This document shows, piece by piece, positions 9,154 to 17,049 of a DNA stretch of 64,000 nucleotides (positions are counted from its first letter, which is position 1; the number at the start of each line of letters is the position of its first letter). The position numbers and the translations under genes were made by a program. This stretch comes from CAVQBP01 sp963740945. GTDB taxonomy: Bacteria > Bacteroidota > Ignavibacteria > Ignavibacteriales > Ignavibacteriaceae. The DNA is taken from positions 32,184 to 96,183 of the forward strand of contig CAVUGE010000035.1 of the NCBI GenBank assembly GCA_963740945.1. Reading direction: 5' to 3'. Below the pieces are notes generated by a model that did no database searches, was not told the DNA's origin, and was given only the letters and a program-made list of their open reading frames with translations.

Positions 9154-10578
9154 CTAATTTCCTTCGATTTCCTTGCCTATAATCATTTCAAGTTTAACCT
9201 GTGCAATTAAATGATCATAAAGAGCTTTTTGATATTGTGCATTCACAAAAGATTCCATTAACTGTGCTTCGACAAGATCTTTGGCTTCTACCATATCCAT
9301 CTGAAAAGCTCTTTCATTTAGCTCTCTGCTTTCTTCTGCAGTATTTTTAGCTTCTAAAGTTTTCTCCAGCTGATCTTCTGTAGTTCTAACATCATTGCAG
9401 GCATTCCTTACTTGAAGTATTATTGCATCGTGAAGTAATTGTTTTAGATCTGTTATTTCATTTAATTTTGCTTTTGCCTCATCTACCTCACCGGATGTCC
9501 TAAACCCGGAAAAAATGGGAATTTCTAAACCCAGACCTACTGTCCATAAAGTTTTATTATCTTTATTAACAAACCCGTATTCATAAGAATTTACATTCTG
9601 GTCTAAACTGCCGAATATTCCTAAACTTGGTAAATATCCGCTTTGTGCTTCCTCTATCTTTGATTTAAAGACTTCTACTGTAGAATTTAATTTTGACCAA
9701 TCCGGATTATAGTTATATGCAGTTGTTACTATACTATCTGCGTTCAAACTGTAATTTGAATTTGGAATTTCATTTGAACTTACGTCAAAATCATCGGGGA
9801 TTTTGTTACCAAGAGAAAAACGTAAAGCCTCTTTTGATAAATCTATTTTCCCTTTAATTTCTGATACTAATGTTCGGACTTGATCAACAATCACCTTATT
9901 TCTTAGATAATCTATTTTAGTTACCTTTCCCGAACCATTTTTGTACAAACTTTCAGTAAGATTTAGAGTCGCTTCAAGCTTTTCCAATGCATTTTCACCG
10001 ATACTATATAGTTCCTTTGTCAACACAACTGAATAGTAGTAGCTTTTTACCTCAAACCTAATTTCCAGATCAGTTTTTTTGGTTTCCTGTTTGGCTATCT
10101 CAATACCATATTCTGCTTGCTTATTTATAGATTGTACTTTACCGCCTGTATATAATGGATATGTAAGAGTTAAAGCACCGTGTAAGTTTTGTTTGTCCAT
10201 TACTTTAGCATCTTGTTCGGGAACCGGAATATCATCAAAATTCAGTGTAAGCCCTGGTAAAGTAACCGGTATACTCATCTTAAATGACGGAAGCACAAAG
10301 GTTGGATCCTGATCCATTAAGCTATATACTGCCTTTAAAGATAACTGCGGCCAATACCCCGATTCTGCCTGTTTTTTCCGGGCAGCTGCTATATTAACTC
10401 CTTCTTTTGCGGCTTCTATTTTATGATTGTTTTCCAGCGCAATTTCAAGGCAGTTTTTTAATGAGAGCACTTTTACAAATTGTGTAATTGTTGAATCTTG
10501 CGAAATTTCCTGCGGAAAAGAACTTGAATAGTTCAGAATAAATAAGAATGAACTTATTGCCACTATTTTTCCAATCAT
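9154..10578 (-). CDS. TolC-family outer membrane efflux protein
   Basis: A signal peptide (IVAISSFLFILNYSSSFPQ) precedes 450 residues with the two-fold repeat of the TolC/OEP family (PF02321). Typical elements are LSLKNCLEIALENNHKIEAAKEGVNIA early in the first repeat, ARKKQAESGYWPQLSL, GLTLTYPLYTGGK-like β-strand segments, and LGLEIPIFSGFRTSGEVDEAKAKL in the second repeat, followed by long helices. It would form an outer-membrane/periplasmic channel. It is the first gene of the sensing operon and no adaptor (HlyD) or inner-membrane pump is in the window, so it either borrows a pump from elsewhere or serves another export route. Confidence 0.93.
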   Translation of the reverse strand: MIGKIVAISSFLFILNYSSSFPQEISQDSTITQFVKVLSLKNCLEIALENNHKIEAAKEGVNIAAARKKQAESGYWPQLSLKAVYSLMDQDPTFVLPSFKMSIPVTLPGLTLNFDDIPVPEQDAKVMDKQNLHGALTLTYPLYTGGKVQSINKQAEYGIEIAKQETKKTDLEIRFEVKSYYYSVVLTKELYSIGENALEKLEATLNLTESLYKNGSGKVTKIDYLRNKVIVDQVRTLVSEIKGKIDLSKEALRFSLGNKIPDDFDVSSNEIPNSNYSLNADSIVTTAYNYNPDWSKLNSTVEVFKSKIEEAQSGYLPSLGIFGSLDQNVNSYEYGFVNKDNKTLWTVGLGLEIPIFSGFRTSGEVDEAKAKLNEITDLKQLLHDAIILQVRNACNDVRTTEDQLEKTLEAKNTAEESRELNERAFQMDMVEAKDLVEAQLMESFVNAQYQKALYDHLIAQVKLEMIIGKEIEGN

Positions 10579-10885
10579 ATGTAATCCTTAATTTTATTCA
10601 TTTTAATCTTTTCTCGAATGAAAGTCTTATCTTATCATATCATTCTTATAAAGAATAATTACCTAAAGTATAATCTTTAAAGGCTGTCCCCTTAAGAAGG
10701 CTATTATTCCAAATATATTATCGAAACTTTTGCAAAAATTATTAACAGAAGGAACGTTTTTTTAAAAAAAGTTATTATTTCAAATAACACAAAATGTCCT
10801 ACTGAATGAAGTGACCTGTCATGCTTGCGGGAAGAATCTCAAGGATTTCAATTTGCACTATTTTATGGATATTTTGCTTAACTTA

Positions 10886-10907
10886 AAATGATATAGAGAT
10901 ATCATTT
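10886..10907. promoter_or_regulatory. 9-bp palindrome, candidate operator or hairpin
   Basis: AAATGATAT and ATATCATTT flank AGAG as a perfect inverted repeat. It lies about 310 bases upstream of the TolC-like start. It could be an operator or a weak hairpin; AT-richness makes chance occurrence possible. Confidence 0.25.
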
Positions 10908-11073
10908 GTGAAATAAGGGTTAGTAATTTAATAGATGTGTAAGTAACTGTCTGAGCAACTGTCAGGCGAAGTTCAAAGAATGTAAAGTTATATAATTGTT
11001 AAAATCATTAAAATAAAGCAATATAAGGGGGTGACTGGAAAGTTCCTTTCAGACTTGTTTAGCCTCTTTGGGG

Positions 11074-11113
11074 ATTAATACCCTAATCTAAATAAAAAAA
11101 TTAGGGTATTAAT
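11074..11113 (-). terminator. Hairpin downstream of the T9SS-sorted protein gene
   Basis: A perfect 14-bp inverted repeat (stem core TTAATACCCTAAT) with a 12-base A-rich loop begins 9 bases after the stop codon of the gene at 11122-14334. A clear T-run does not follow on the minus strand, so intrinsic termination is plausible rather than certain. Confidence 0.5.
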
Positions 11114-11121
11114 GAAAAAAC

Positions 11122-14100
11122 TCACTTCAATAAGATAAACTTCTTAGTTGCTACGAATTCTCCTGCCTGAATTCTATAAAAGTATACACCACTTGCAATT
11201 CCACTTCCATCAAACTGTACTTTATAAATGCCGGGTAATTCCTGTCGATTTACAAGAGTTTTTACTTCCCTACCCAGAATATCATATACTTTTAACGAAA
11301 TAAATCTTGATTGCGGAATAGTATATTCTATTGTTGTAGTGGGATTAAAAGGATTTGGGTAATTCTGGTTTAAGACAAATGATGAGGGAGTATTAGTCTT
11401 ATTTGTTATTCCGTTAACTCCGCTTTGTATATTCATAACCTTCCACCCGATATTATTGCTTGCATGTATTTCCGGGAATGAATTATTAGGATCAAGCACA
11501 ACATATATTCTAGGATTATAGGGAGTATTGTCCGGTATTTTCCAATCAAAAGTGATTATCTTACTTCCCCTTGCAGTTATAAAATCACTGGTTGAGAATG
11601 TTGATATTCCGTTTAAACTTTGAATTAAGGTTCCACCGTTTGCAGGATCACCCACATAAAATTTTGCTTCAACCGGTTGAGGTGTTGGAATTAAACTGAA
11701 ATTGTGAAATCTAACCTGAATATTAACTGTATCCCCCGGTCTCGGATTTTCCGGATTAAAAATCATTTCTTTAGTTTCTTGAAGTTTATCTGCAGAATAG
11801 TTATAACCTTTATCATTATCTAATCTCCACGGAAGAATTAATGCCGGGTCCGATTCATGCGCATATTTTTGCTGCCACCATGTTTCCGGTTCATTCACAC
11901 CTGCTGCTCCCGGTTTTACAGCATAATCCAATACCAGTGCACCATCTCTAGCCCAATACGCATAAGGAGTAACCGTATAATATCCGCCACCGGGAATACC
12001 TGGATTTATTGGTCCAAGATGGACATCCAGCCCCTGCGAATATGTTACTGTATTTGTAAAGGTTGAAATGGAATCATGAGAATAATTACCGTGTATTTCA
12101 AAGTTAGGGATAAACGGAATAGGAATTTCAAAACCAAGTGAAGCACCGGCATCAAACTTTACTTCATTAGTCGTGGTGGTTTGATTACTTGTTTGTTTTT
12201 CCAGCGACCAGTCATACCCCGCACCTGAATTAACATCCAAAGTCACTGCATCTGAAGTACTCCACCTTATAGCCTGTGACAAGCTCGAATTATCGGAAGG
12301 ATTAGTAATTTGATTGTAAGACAATATGTTTCCTACTTCATGATTCGGAATATATGTATCTCCTTCAGGGCTTTTACTCGGGAACCAGTCCCTTTGCTGT
12401 AATTTGGGAGAAGTTACCAGAGTATATCCTTCCATCGTTCCGTTCGCATACACCGGGTATTCCCAAATATCATAATCAACGACCATTGCATAAATATAAT
12501 CGTCGTTACTGGCTCTGGTGCTTTGTTTGATTGTAAAGCTTTCAGAACTAGATTGCACTTTAGAAAAGTTATGTCCATAATCTGCATTTACTTTTGCTGT
12601 TACAGGAATTTCCAATTCAGGTATAACAAAAGTTCCAGAGGCGCTTCCTCCGACAGACCAACCGGTATGAAGTTCAGTCTGCATTTGAAAATCTGTTTGC
12701 GTTGTTGTAAAATAATCCGAATAGAAATTAGAAGTTTGACCATTGTAGCTGTTGCTGATATCAAAACTTGAATCGTTAAAAACATCAAAATGAGTCGGCG
12801 GTGCATTTAGTATAACTAATGGCTGAACTATATTGGTAACATGATAATAAGTAGGATTACCAAGTCTTATGCTTTTACCGTCGAAATCACCGGCAGTTAA
12901 AGCCCAGTAATATTCAACATTGTTTGTTACAATAGAATCTACAGTCATTGAAATTCTTTCTGGAACTGATGTGATATTTCCGTTTGCATCTACCACCGGT
13001 TCAAAAACATGGATTGAGAAAGTAGAGTACCAGGAAGAATTATCTGGTTCCCATTCGGTTGCAGACATGCAGGCTATTTCCGGAGTCCAAATAGAATCGG
13101 TTGGACTGGCATTCAAATCAGCCAGAACCAGGTCTGTATGAACCGAAAGATCCGGAATATTCACATCATTTGCGCCTCCCCCACTTATATGCAGAGTATC
13201 ATTAACTGAAAATATATAAATAGAACCGGAAGCATAAGCCACTATTTCATCATTGCCGTCATGAGTTATGTCGCCTGTTTTGATATTAAGCGGCATGGTA
13301 GAACTTCCAAGAGTCGATCTTACCATGTGTAGATTATTATAATTTACGTTAATTGTGTCTAAGCCCGGTGTAACAGAGGCAGGCAATAAATAATCGTAAG
13401 TTTCAGAGCCTGATCTATAAAGCACAAAGTCAAAAACAAATTGGTTTGCAATAGTATTGCTTTTAAAATTTCCCGCAGCAACATCAATTTCATTAACCGT
13501 ATGATACGGGTCGAAAAAATTGCTCGAAGTGAAAAAATCACTTTTACTGACTTTGGGTACAATAGAGTAAGTTCCGTTATTATTTACATAATCGTAAATT
13601 TTAGCGGAAATTTTCCAGCTGTTTGAAGAATTAGAGGAATAAGTAGCAAGTACAATCTCATCTCTGCCGTTCCCGTTAAAATCCCCAGCTGCAATATCAT
13701 ATAGACCGGAATTATTTAATGAAGGGTCCATTTGAACATCAGCAATAGTCGATTGTTCTACAGGCATTAATGTTGAAGGATCAACTTTAAATATTGTTAT
13801 TTGAATTGTAGAGTCTTTATTCCAGTATGCAATTGCAAGTTCGGGAGTCTGGCTTTCGTCAAAATATCCTTTGATTAATCTAAACCGAACAGCTTGATAA
13901 TTAAGCGGATTCGGATATAAAACATTTGAAAGTGCTAAGACACTTTTGTCGGTCCAGTTCAAAGAATTTTTATCGATATGCGGCACAATAATTTTAATAG
14001 AATTATTAACTCCTTCCTCTGCAATAACGAGGTTATCCAATCCGCTGCCGGTAAAATCGCCTGTAACGGCATCGATTCTGTTCCGGCCGGATACCACAGT

Positions 14101-14334
14101 ATTAGAATCTGTAGCTGACGCAGTTGAATCCATATAATAACCACCTCCGCTGCCTGCATATCTGTAAGTCTGATGCTTTAGATGTATGCTGCCGGAATTC
14201 CAAATAAGTGAAAGTTCATCGGAGCTTCCAAGTTTGTGATGTCCGAAAAATGGATCCTGAGGAGGCTGGATTTGGCTGAATAAATTTCCCCATAATAAAA
14301 TTGATATAACAAAGCTGTAATATAAAGTTTTCAT
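11122..14334 (-). CDS. Large secreted FG-GAP/VCBS-repeat protein with T9SS C-terminal sorting domain
   Basis: This 1070-residue protein has a signal peptide (ending near LFSQ, residue 21). Residues 40-500 hold FG-GAP/VCBS-type calcium-loop repeats (VTGDFTGSGLDNLVIAEE, IAAGDFNGNGRDEIVLATY, IKTGDITHDGNDEIVAYA), as in β-propellers. The middle part (about 520-800) is S/T-rich with alternating β-strand character. A CARDB-like Ig domain follows (NPRPGDTVNIQVRFHNFSL). The final 85 residues are a type A T9SS sorting domain (NQNYPNPFNPTTTIEY ... GVYFYRIQAGEFVATKKFIL). It should be exported by Sec, moved by T9SS and anchored or released at the cell surface. It lies downstream of the cytolysin-like gene in the same direction, but a hairpin separates them. 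Confidence 0.88.
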   Translation of the reverse strand: MKTLYYSFVISILLWGNLFSQIQPPQDPFFGHHKLGSSDELSLIWNSGSIHLKHQTYRYAGSGGGYYMDSTASATDSNTVVSGRNRIDAVTGDFTGSGLDNLVIAEEGVNNSIKIIVPHIDKNSLNWTDKSVLALSNVLYPNPLNYQAVRFRLIKGYFDESQTPELAIAYWNKDSTIQITIFKVDPSTLMPVEQSTIADVQMDPSLNNSGLYDIAAGDFNGNGRDEIVLATYSSNSSNSWKISAKIYDYVNNNGTYSIVPKVSKSDFFTSSNFFDPYHTVNEIDVAAGNFKSNTIANQFVFDFVLYRSGSETYDYLLPASVTPGLDTINVNYNNLHMVRSTLGSSTMPLNIKTGDITHDGNDEIVAYASGSIYIFSVNDTLHISGGGANDVNIPDLSVHTDLVLADLNASPTDSIWTPEIACMSATEWEPDNSSWYSTFSIHVFEPVVDANGNITSVPERISMTVDSIVTNNVEYYWALTAGDFDGKSIRLGNPTYYHVTNIVQPLVILNAPPTHFDVFNDSSFDISNSYNGQTSNFYSDYFTTTQTDFQMQTELHTGWSVGGSASGTFVIPELEIPVTAKVNADYGHNFSKVQSSSESFTIKQSTRASNDDYIYAMVVDYDIWEYPVYANGTMEGYTLVTSPKLQQRDWFPSKSPEGDTYIPNHEVGNILSYNQITNPSDNSSLSQAIRWSTSDAVTLDVNSGAGYDWSLEKQTSNQTTTTNEVKFDAGASLGFEIPIPFIPNFEIHGNYSHDSISTFTNTVTYSQGLDVHLGPINPGIPGGGYYTVTPYAYWARDGALVLDYAVKPGAAGVNEPETWWQQKYAHESDPALILPWRLDNDKGYNYSADKLQETKEMIFNPENPRPGDTVNIQVRFHNFSLIPTPQPVEAKFYVGDPANGGTLIQSLNGISTFSTSDFITARGSKIITFDWKIPDNTPYNPRIYVVLDPNNSFPEIHASNNIGWKVMNIQSGVNGITNKTNTPSSFVLNQNYPNPFNPTTTIEYTIPQSRFISLKVYDILGREVKTLVNRQELPGIYKVQFDGSGIASGVYFYRIQAGEFVATKKFILLK

Positions 14335-14487
14335 GTTTAGCCTAATTTTTTAAAAAAATTATTTTTATATATTCGAAGGACTATCAAGTGATTATTTTTA
14401 ATTTCAAATGGGGATAAATTCTCATCTTATGATAAAGTATCTTGCTTAATTGTTTTGTGATATAAGAAAAATTGTGACAGAAATAAC

Positions 14488-14520
14488 AAAACCAGTTCCT
14501 AATTTGAAGAACTGGTTTTT
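14488..14520 (-). terminator. Rho-independent terminator after the cytolysin-like gene
   Basis: AAACCAGTTC and GAACTGGTTT pair around a 10-base loop, with T-rich sequence on both sides. It begins 13 bases after the minus-strand stop at 14533, so it probably ends the cytolysin-like transcript before the T9SS-protein gene. Confidence 0.75.
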
Positions 14521-14532
14521 ATTACAATAAAA

Positions 14533-16191
14533 TTAATGTACTGCTATTGTATAAGTAAGTTCGGTAGAACAATCAGAACCGGGATTAGTATCTAGTTTTC
14601 TTGTACCTGATATATCACTCCAGCTTCCGCTAGAGTTAAAACCATGAGTAAATGAAACCGCCTTATGGTCCATTCTGCTATCTGCATAAACTCTTCCTAA
14701 AATATCTTTATCCCATTCGCTGCAGATAAATTTTACAGTAAATTTGCTCCCCATTTCACGTTTCAATTTAATGGACAATGTTTTATTAATGTCTACATGT
14801 TGACCGTCAGATTTAGTGATATTGGCGAGTGAATAAGAAGCCAGTTTCGTTCCATTCTTATCAAGCACCTGAACATCAAAAGAAAATTCTCCAGCACCTT
14901 CAATTCCATCGCAATCTCTATAAACATTAAATCTTGAAAGCTTAATATCTATATTATCTATAGTTTTAACTGTAGAACATTCTGTAGCTGTATATTCAGT
15001 GAAGAAACCGAGCTTCGCGAGTGAATTATCCTTAAGGTAGCGAATTGTATAAGAAATCGGAGTGCCCGGATTATTCCTGGAATAGACTGCATTATCTCCT
15101 TCAATTATCGGAACAAGATCATCTGCATTTTTAGCGGTTACAGCACTTGATGAAACCGATGCATTTCCTCCAAGAACTATAACTTCGATTGATGAATTTT
15201 TTAGGATATCCTTATACTCTGCTTCGAGCGAGCCGTCTACTGAAACTCCGGCTGCATACTTGAATGCACTTTCAATCTCATAGCTGGATGCTTTATAACT
15301 TGTTTCCATTCTAAACATTATTATTCTGCCATAAGTTACACTCTGGACGTACGCTGGTGGAGCTGCATCATTCATCACGCTTTTTATCTGGTCAAGAGTA
15401 ACATCTTTGCTGAAAACTGCATCAGGTGAAGCCGGGGGATCCATAGTAATGGTATAAAATGCCTGTTTATACACCGCCATTACTACAGTTTTTTCCTCGT
15501 TGCTCTGGTAATTGAATTGTGCACTAACATCACCGGTTGCCCATTGTGCATTAAGACCTACAGCAAGAGCAATCTGTTTTGATGAGTAAGCAGTTTTAAC
15601 TTTATATGATGAACTTGCTGAGTTTACGTAGCCTTCTTCATAAGCATTGGCGTTCCACCATTCCAAAGATTGATCTATAGCTGCCTGAATATTTGAGTTA
15701 GCAGGATTCTCAACTGTCTTAATTCCATTTTCACCGATCCCGGGGAGATCAATTTTGAAAGTAAGAGGCGCCCTGGGAATCGTAATAGGGTCAGGCAGCC
15801 CATCCATCATTGATTGGTTTCCCTTTACAAGTGCGCCGGGCCAAATAACTCCGCTTGTGGGCCGGAGAATAGCTATATCTTCAAAATTTTGTTTTAAATT
15901 GTAAGTAGTACTAATACAGGTCACCTGCTGGTCGCCGGAACTTGAAGTTGAAGTTGCAGTGTCTGATGAAACAATTTCATTTGAAGAGCTCTGTCCCGCC
16001 GTATTTTGATAATCCAGCATTGATTCGGGATTATAACTTAATTTCTGAATATATGCATTAATTGATGCTCCGTCATTTGCAGTTACTGTTGGAGAAACCG
16101 GATCTTTTGTACACCCTGAATAAAGAAAAACTATTAATAAGAATATAACCCCATTCCATTTTATGAAGCTGTTTCCTTTTCTTTTCATCAT
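14533..16191 (-). CDS. Cholesterol-dependent-cytolysin-like (thiol-activated cytolysin family) lipoprotein
   Basis: The 552-residue protein starts with a lipoprotein signal (lipobox YSGC, Cys27). From about residue 100 it follows the thiol-activated cytolysin fold (PF01289) closely: WPGALVKGNQ (117-126), FKIDLPGIGENGIKTVENP, the membrane-insertion region ALNAQWATGDVSAQFNYQSN, EEKTVVMAVYKQAFYTITMD, VQSVTYGRIIMFRMETSYK, VIVLGGNASVSS (Gly-Gly 341-342), PGTPISYTIRYLKDNS (375-390). The C-terminal β-sandwich domain 4 lacks the ECTGLAWEWWR undecapeptide; the aligned stretch near 488-498 is FICSEWDKDIL. It therefore resembles CDC-like proteins of Bacteroidota that do not use the cholesterol motif. 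A pore-forming surface protein against other cells is the likely role; the target is unknown. Confidence 0.88.
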   Translation of the reverse strand: MMKRKGNSFIKWNGVIFLLIVFLYSGCTKDPVSPTVTANDGASINAYIQKLSYNPESMLDYQNTAGQSSSNEIVSSDTATSTSSSGDQQVTCISTTYNLKQNFEDIAILRPTSGVIWPGALVKGNQSMMDGLPDPITIPRAPLTFKIDLPGIGENGIKTVENPANSNIQAAIDQSLEWWNANAYEEGYVNSASSSYKVKTAYSSKQIALAVGLNAQWATGDVSAQFNYQSNEEKTVVMAVYKQAFYTITMDPPASPDAVFSKDVTLDQIKSVMNDAAPPAYVQSVTYGRIIMFRMETSYKASSYEIESAFKYAAGVSVDGSLEAEYKDILKNSSIEVIVLGGNASVSSSAVTAKNADDLVPIIEGDNAVYSRNNPGTPISYTIRYLKDNSLAKLGFFTEYTATECSTVKTIDNIDIKLSRFNVYRDCDGIEGAGEFSFDVQVLDKNGTKLASYSLANITKSDGQHVDINKTLSIKLKREMGSKFTVKFICSEWDKDILGRVYADSRMDHKAVSFTHGFNSSGSWSDISGTRKLDTNPGSDCSTELTYTIAVH

Positions 16192-16348
16192 ATTGCCCTT
16201 TCTTATATTTGAATTATTGGTTTTGAATTACTACTTTGATTTATTCTTTTAGCATTTCTTTTTAGAATTTTCCGATTCTACAGATAAACGCAGTATTTTT
16301 TAATAAAAGTGATAACATAATTGAAAATATTTTCAGGATATTGTAGAT

Positions 16349-16915
16349 TTGGCCGAAAATGAACAAATAACGCAATTATTATCTGAGTTAACGAATGGGA
16401 ACAAACAGGTTGTTGATTCGTTGATGCCTTTGGTTTACAAGGAACTCCACCAGCTTGCTCACTTAAATCTAAGAAATGAAAGAAGAGACCATACTCTTAA
16501 TGCAACAGCCCTTGTTCATGAAGCATATTTTAAACTTGTAGACCAAACCAGGGTTAACTGGCAGAACCGGGCACACTTTTACGCAATTGCATCACAAGCA
16601 ATGAGAAGAATATTAATTAATTATGCGTATCAGCATAAAGCTCAGAAAAGAGGTGGAGAAAATGTGAAGATTACATTTGTCGATGAAAATGTAATGCGTG
16701 AATCAAAACCCAATGAACTTATAGCCCTTGATGAGGCACTTAATCAGTTACAAATAATAAATGAAAGGCAAAGCAAAATAATAGAATATTGGTTTTTTGT
16801 AGGGCTAACCCATGAAGAAATTGCAGAAGTGCTTGGGTTATCAGTTCCAACCGTTCGCAGAGATTGGCGTCTTGCCCGTGCCTGGCTTAGCAGAGAATTA
16901 AATAGGATATTATAA
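16349..16915 (+). CDS. ECF-family RNA polymerase sigma factor (kinase-linked type)
   Basis: The 188-residue protein matches the ECF sigma subfamily found with Ser/Thr kinases (Sig-70_X6 type). Region 2 contains HTLNATALVHEAYFKL followed by WQNRAHFYAIASQAMRRILINYA, and region 4 has IEYWFFVGLTHEEIAEVLGLSVPTVRRDWRLARAWL, a clear helix-turn-helix. The acidic DAED motif usual in region 2.2 is replaced by NATA. The start is a TTG at 16349, preceded at about 10 bases by AGGA; the upstream frame closes at 16322 and no ATG occurs before residue 28. It lies 134 bases upstream of a kinase gene in the same direction and diverges from the cytolysin-like gene. Confidence 0.92.
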   Translation: MAENEQITQLLSELTNGNKQVVDSLMPLVYKELHQLAHLNLRNERRDHTLNATALVHEAYFKLVDQTRVNWQNRAHFYAIASQAMRRILINYAYQHKAQKRGGENVKITFVDENVMRESKPNELIALDEALNQLQIINERQSKIIEYWFFVGLTHEEIAEVLGLSVPTVRRDWRLARAWLSRELNRIL

Positions 16916-17049
16916 TTTTTTATCATAATGATCCTCTTAATCTTAATCGAGCATAATTGAGCAATTTGATAATCAATGAATGGCGTCAAAATCGAAAAAG
17001 AATCGAATGACTGTTTTATAGTTTAAAATATGCTGAAAAGGATATATTA

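Larger units (their letters stand above)
10579..11121. other. Intergenic region upstream of the tolC-binding protein-kinase operon
   Basis: About 540 bases without a convincing gene on either strand. It should hold the promoter of the minus-strand tolC-led operon and the 3' end of the large T9SS protein transcript. Two symmetrical elements are visible: a 9-bp inverted repeat with 4-base loop at 10886-10907 and a 14-bp perfect inverted repeat at 11074-11113. No transposon remnant or RNA gene was recognised. Confidence 0.6.
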
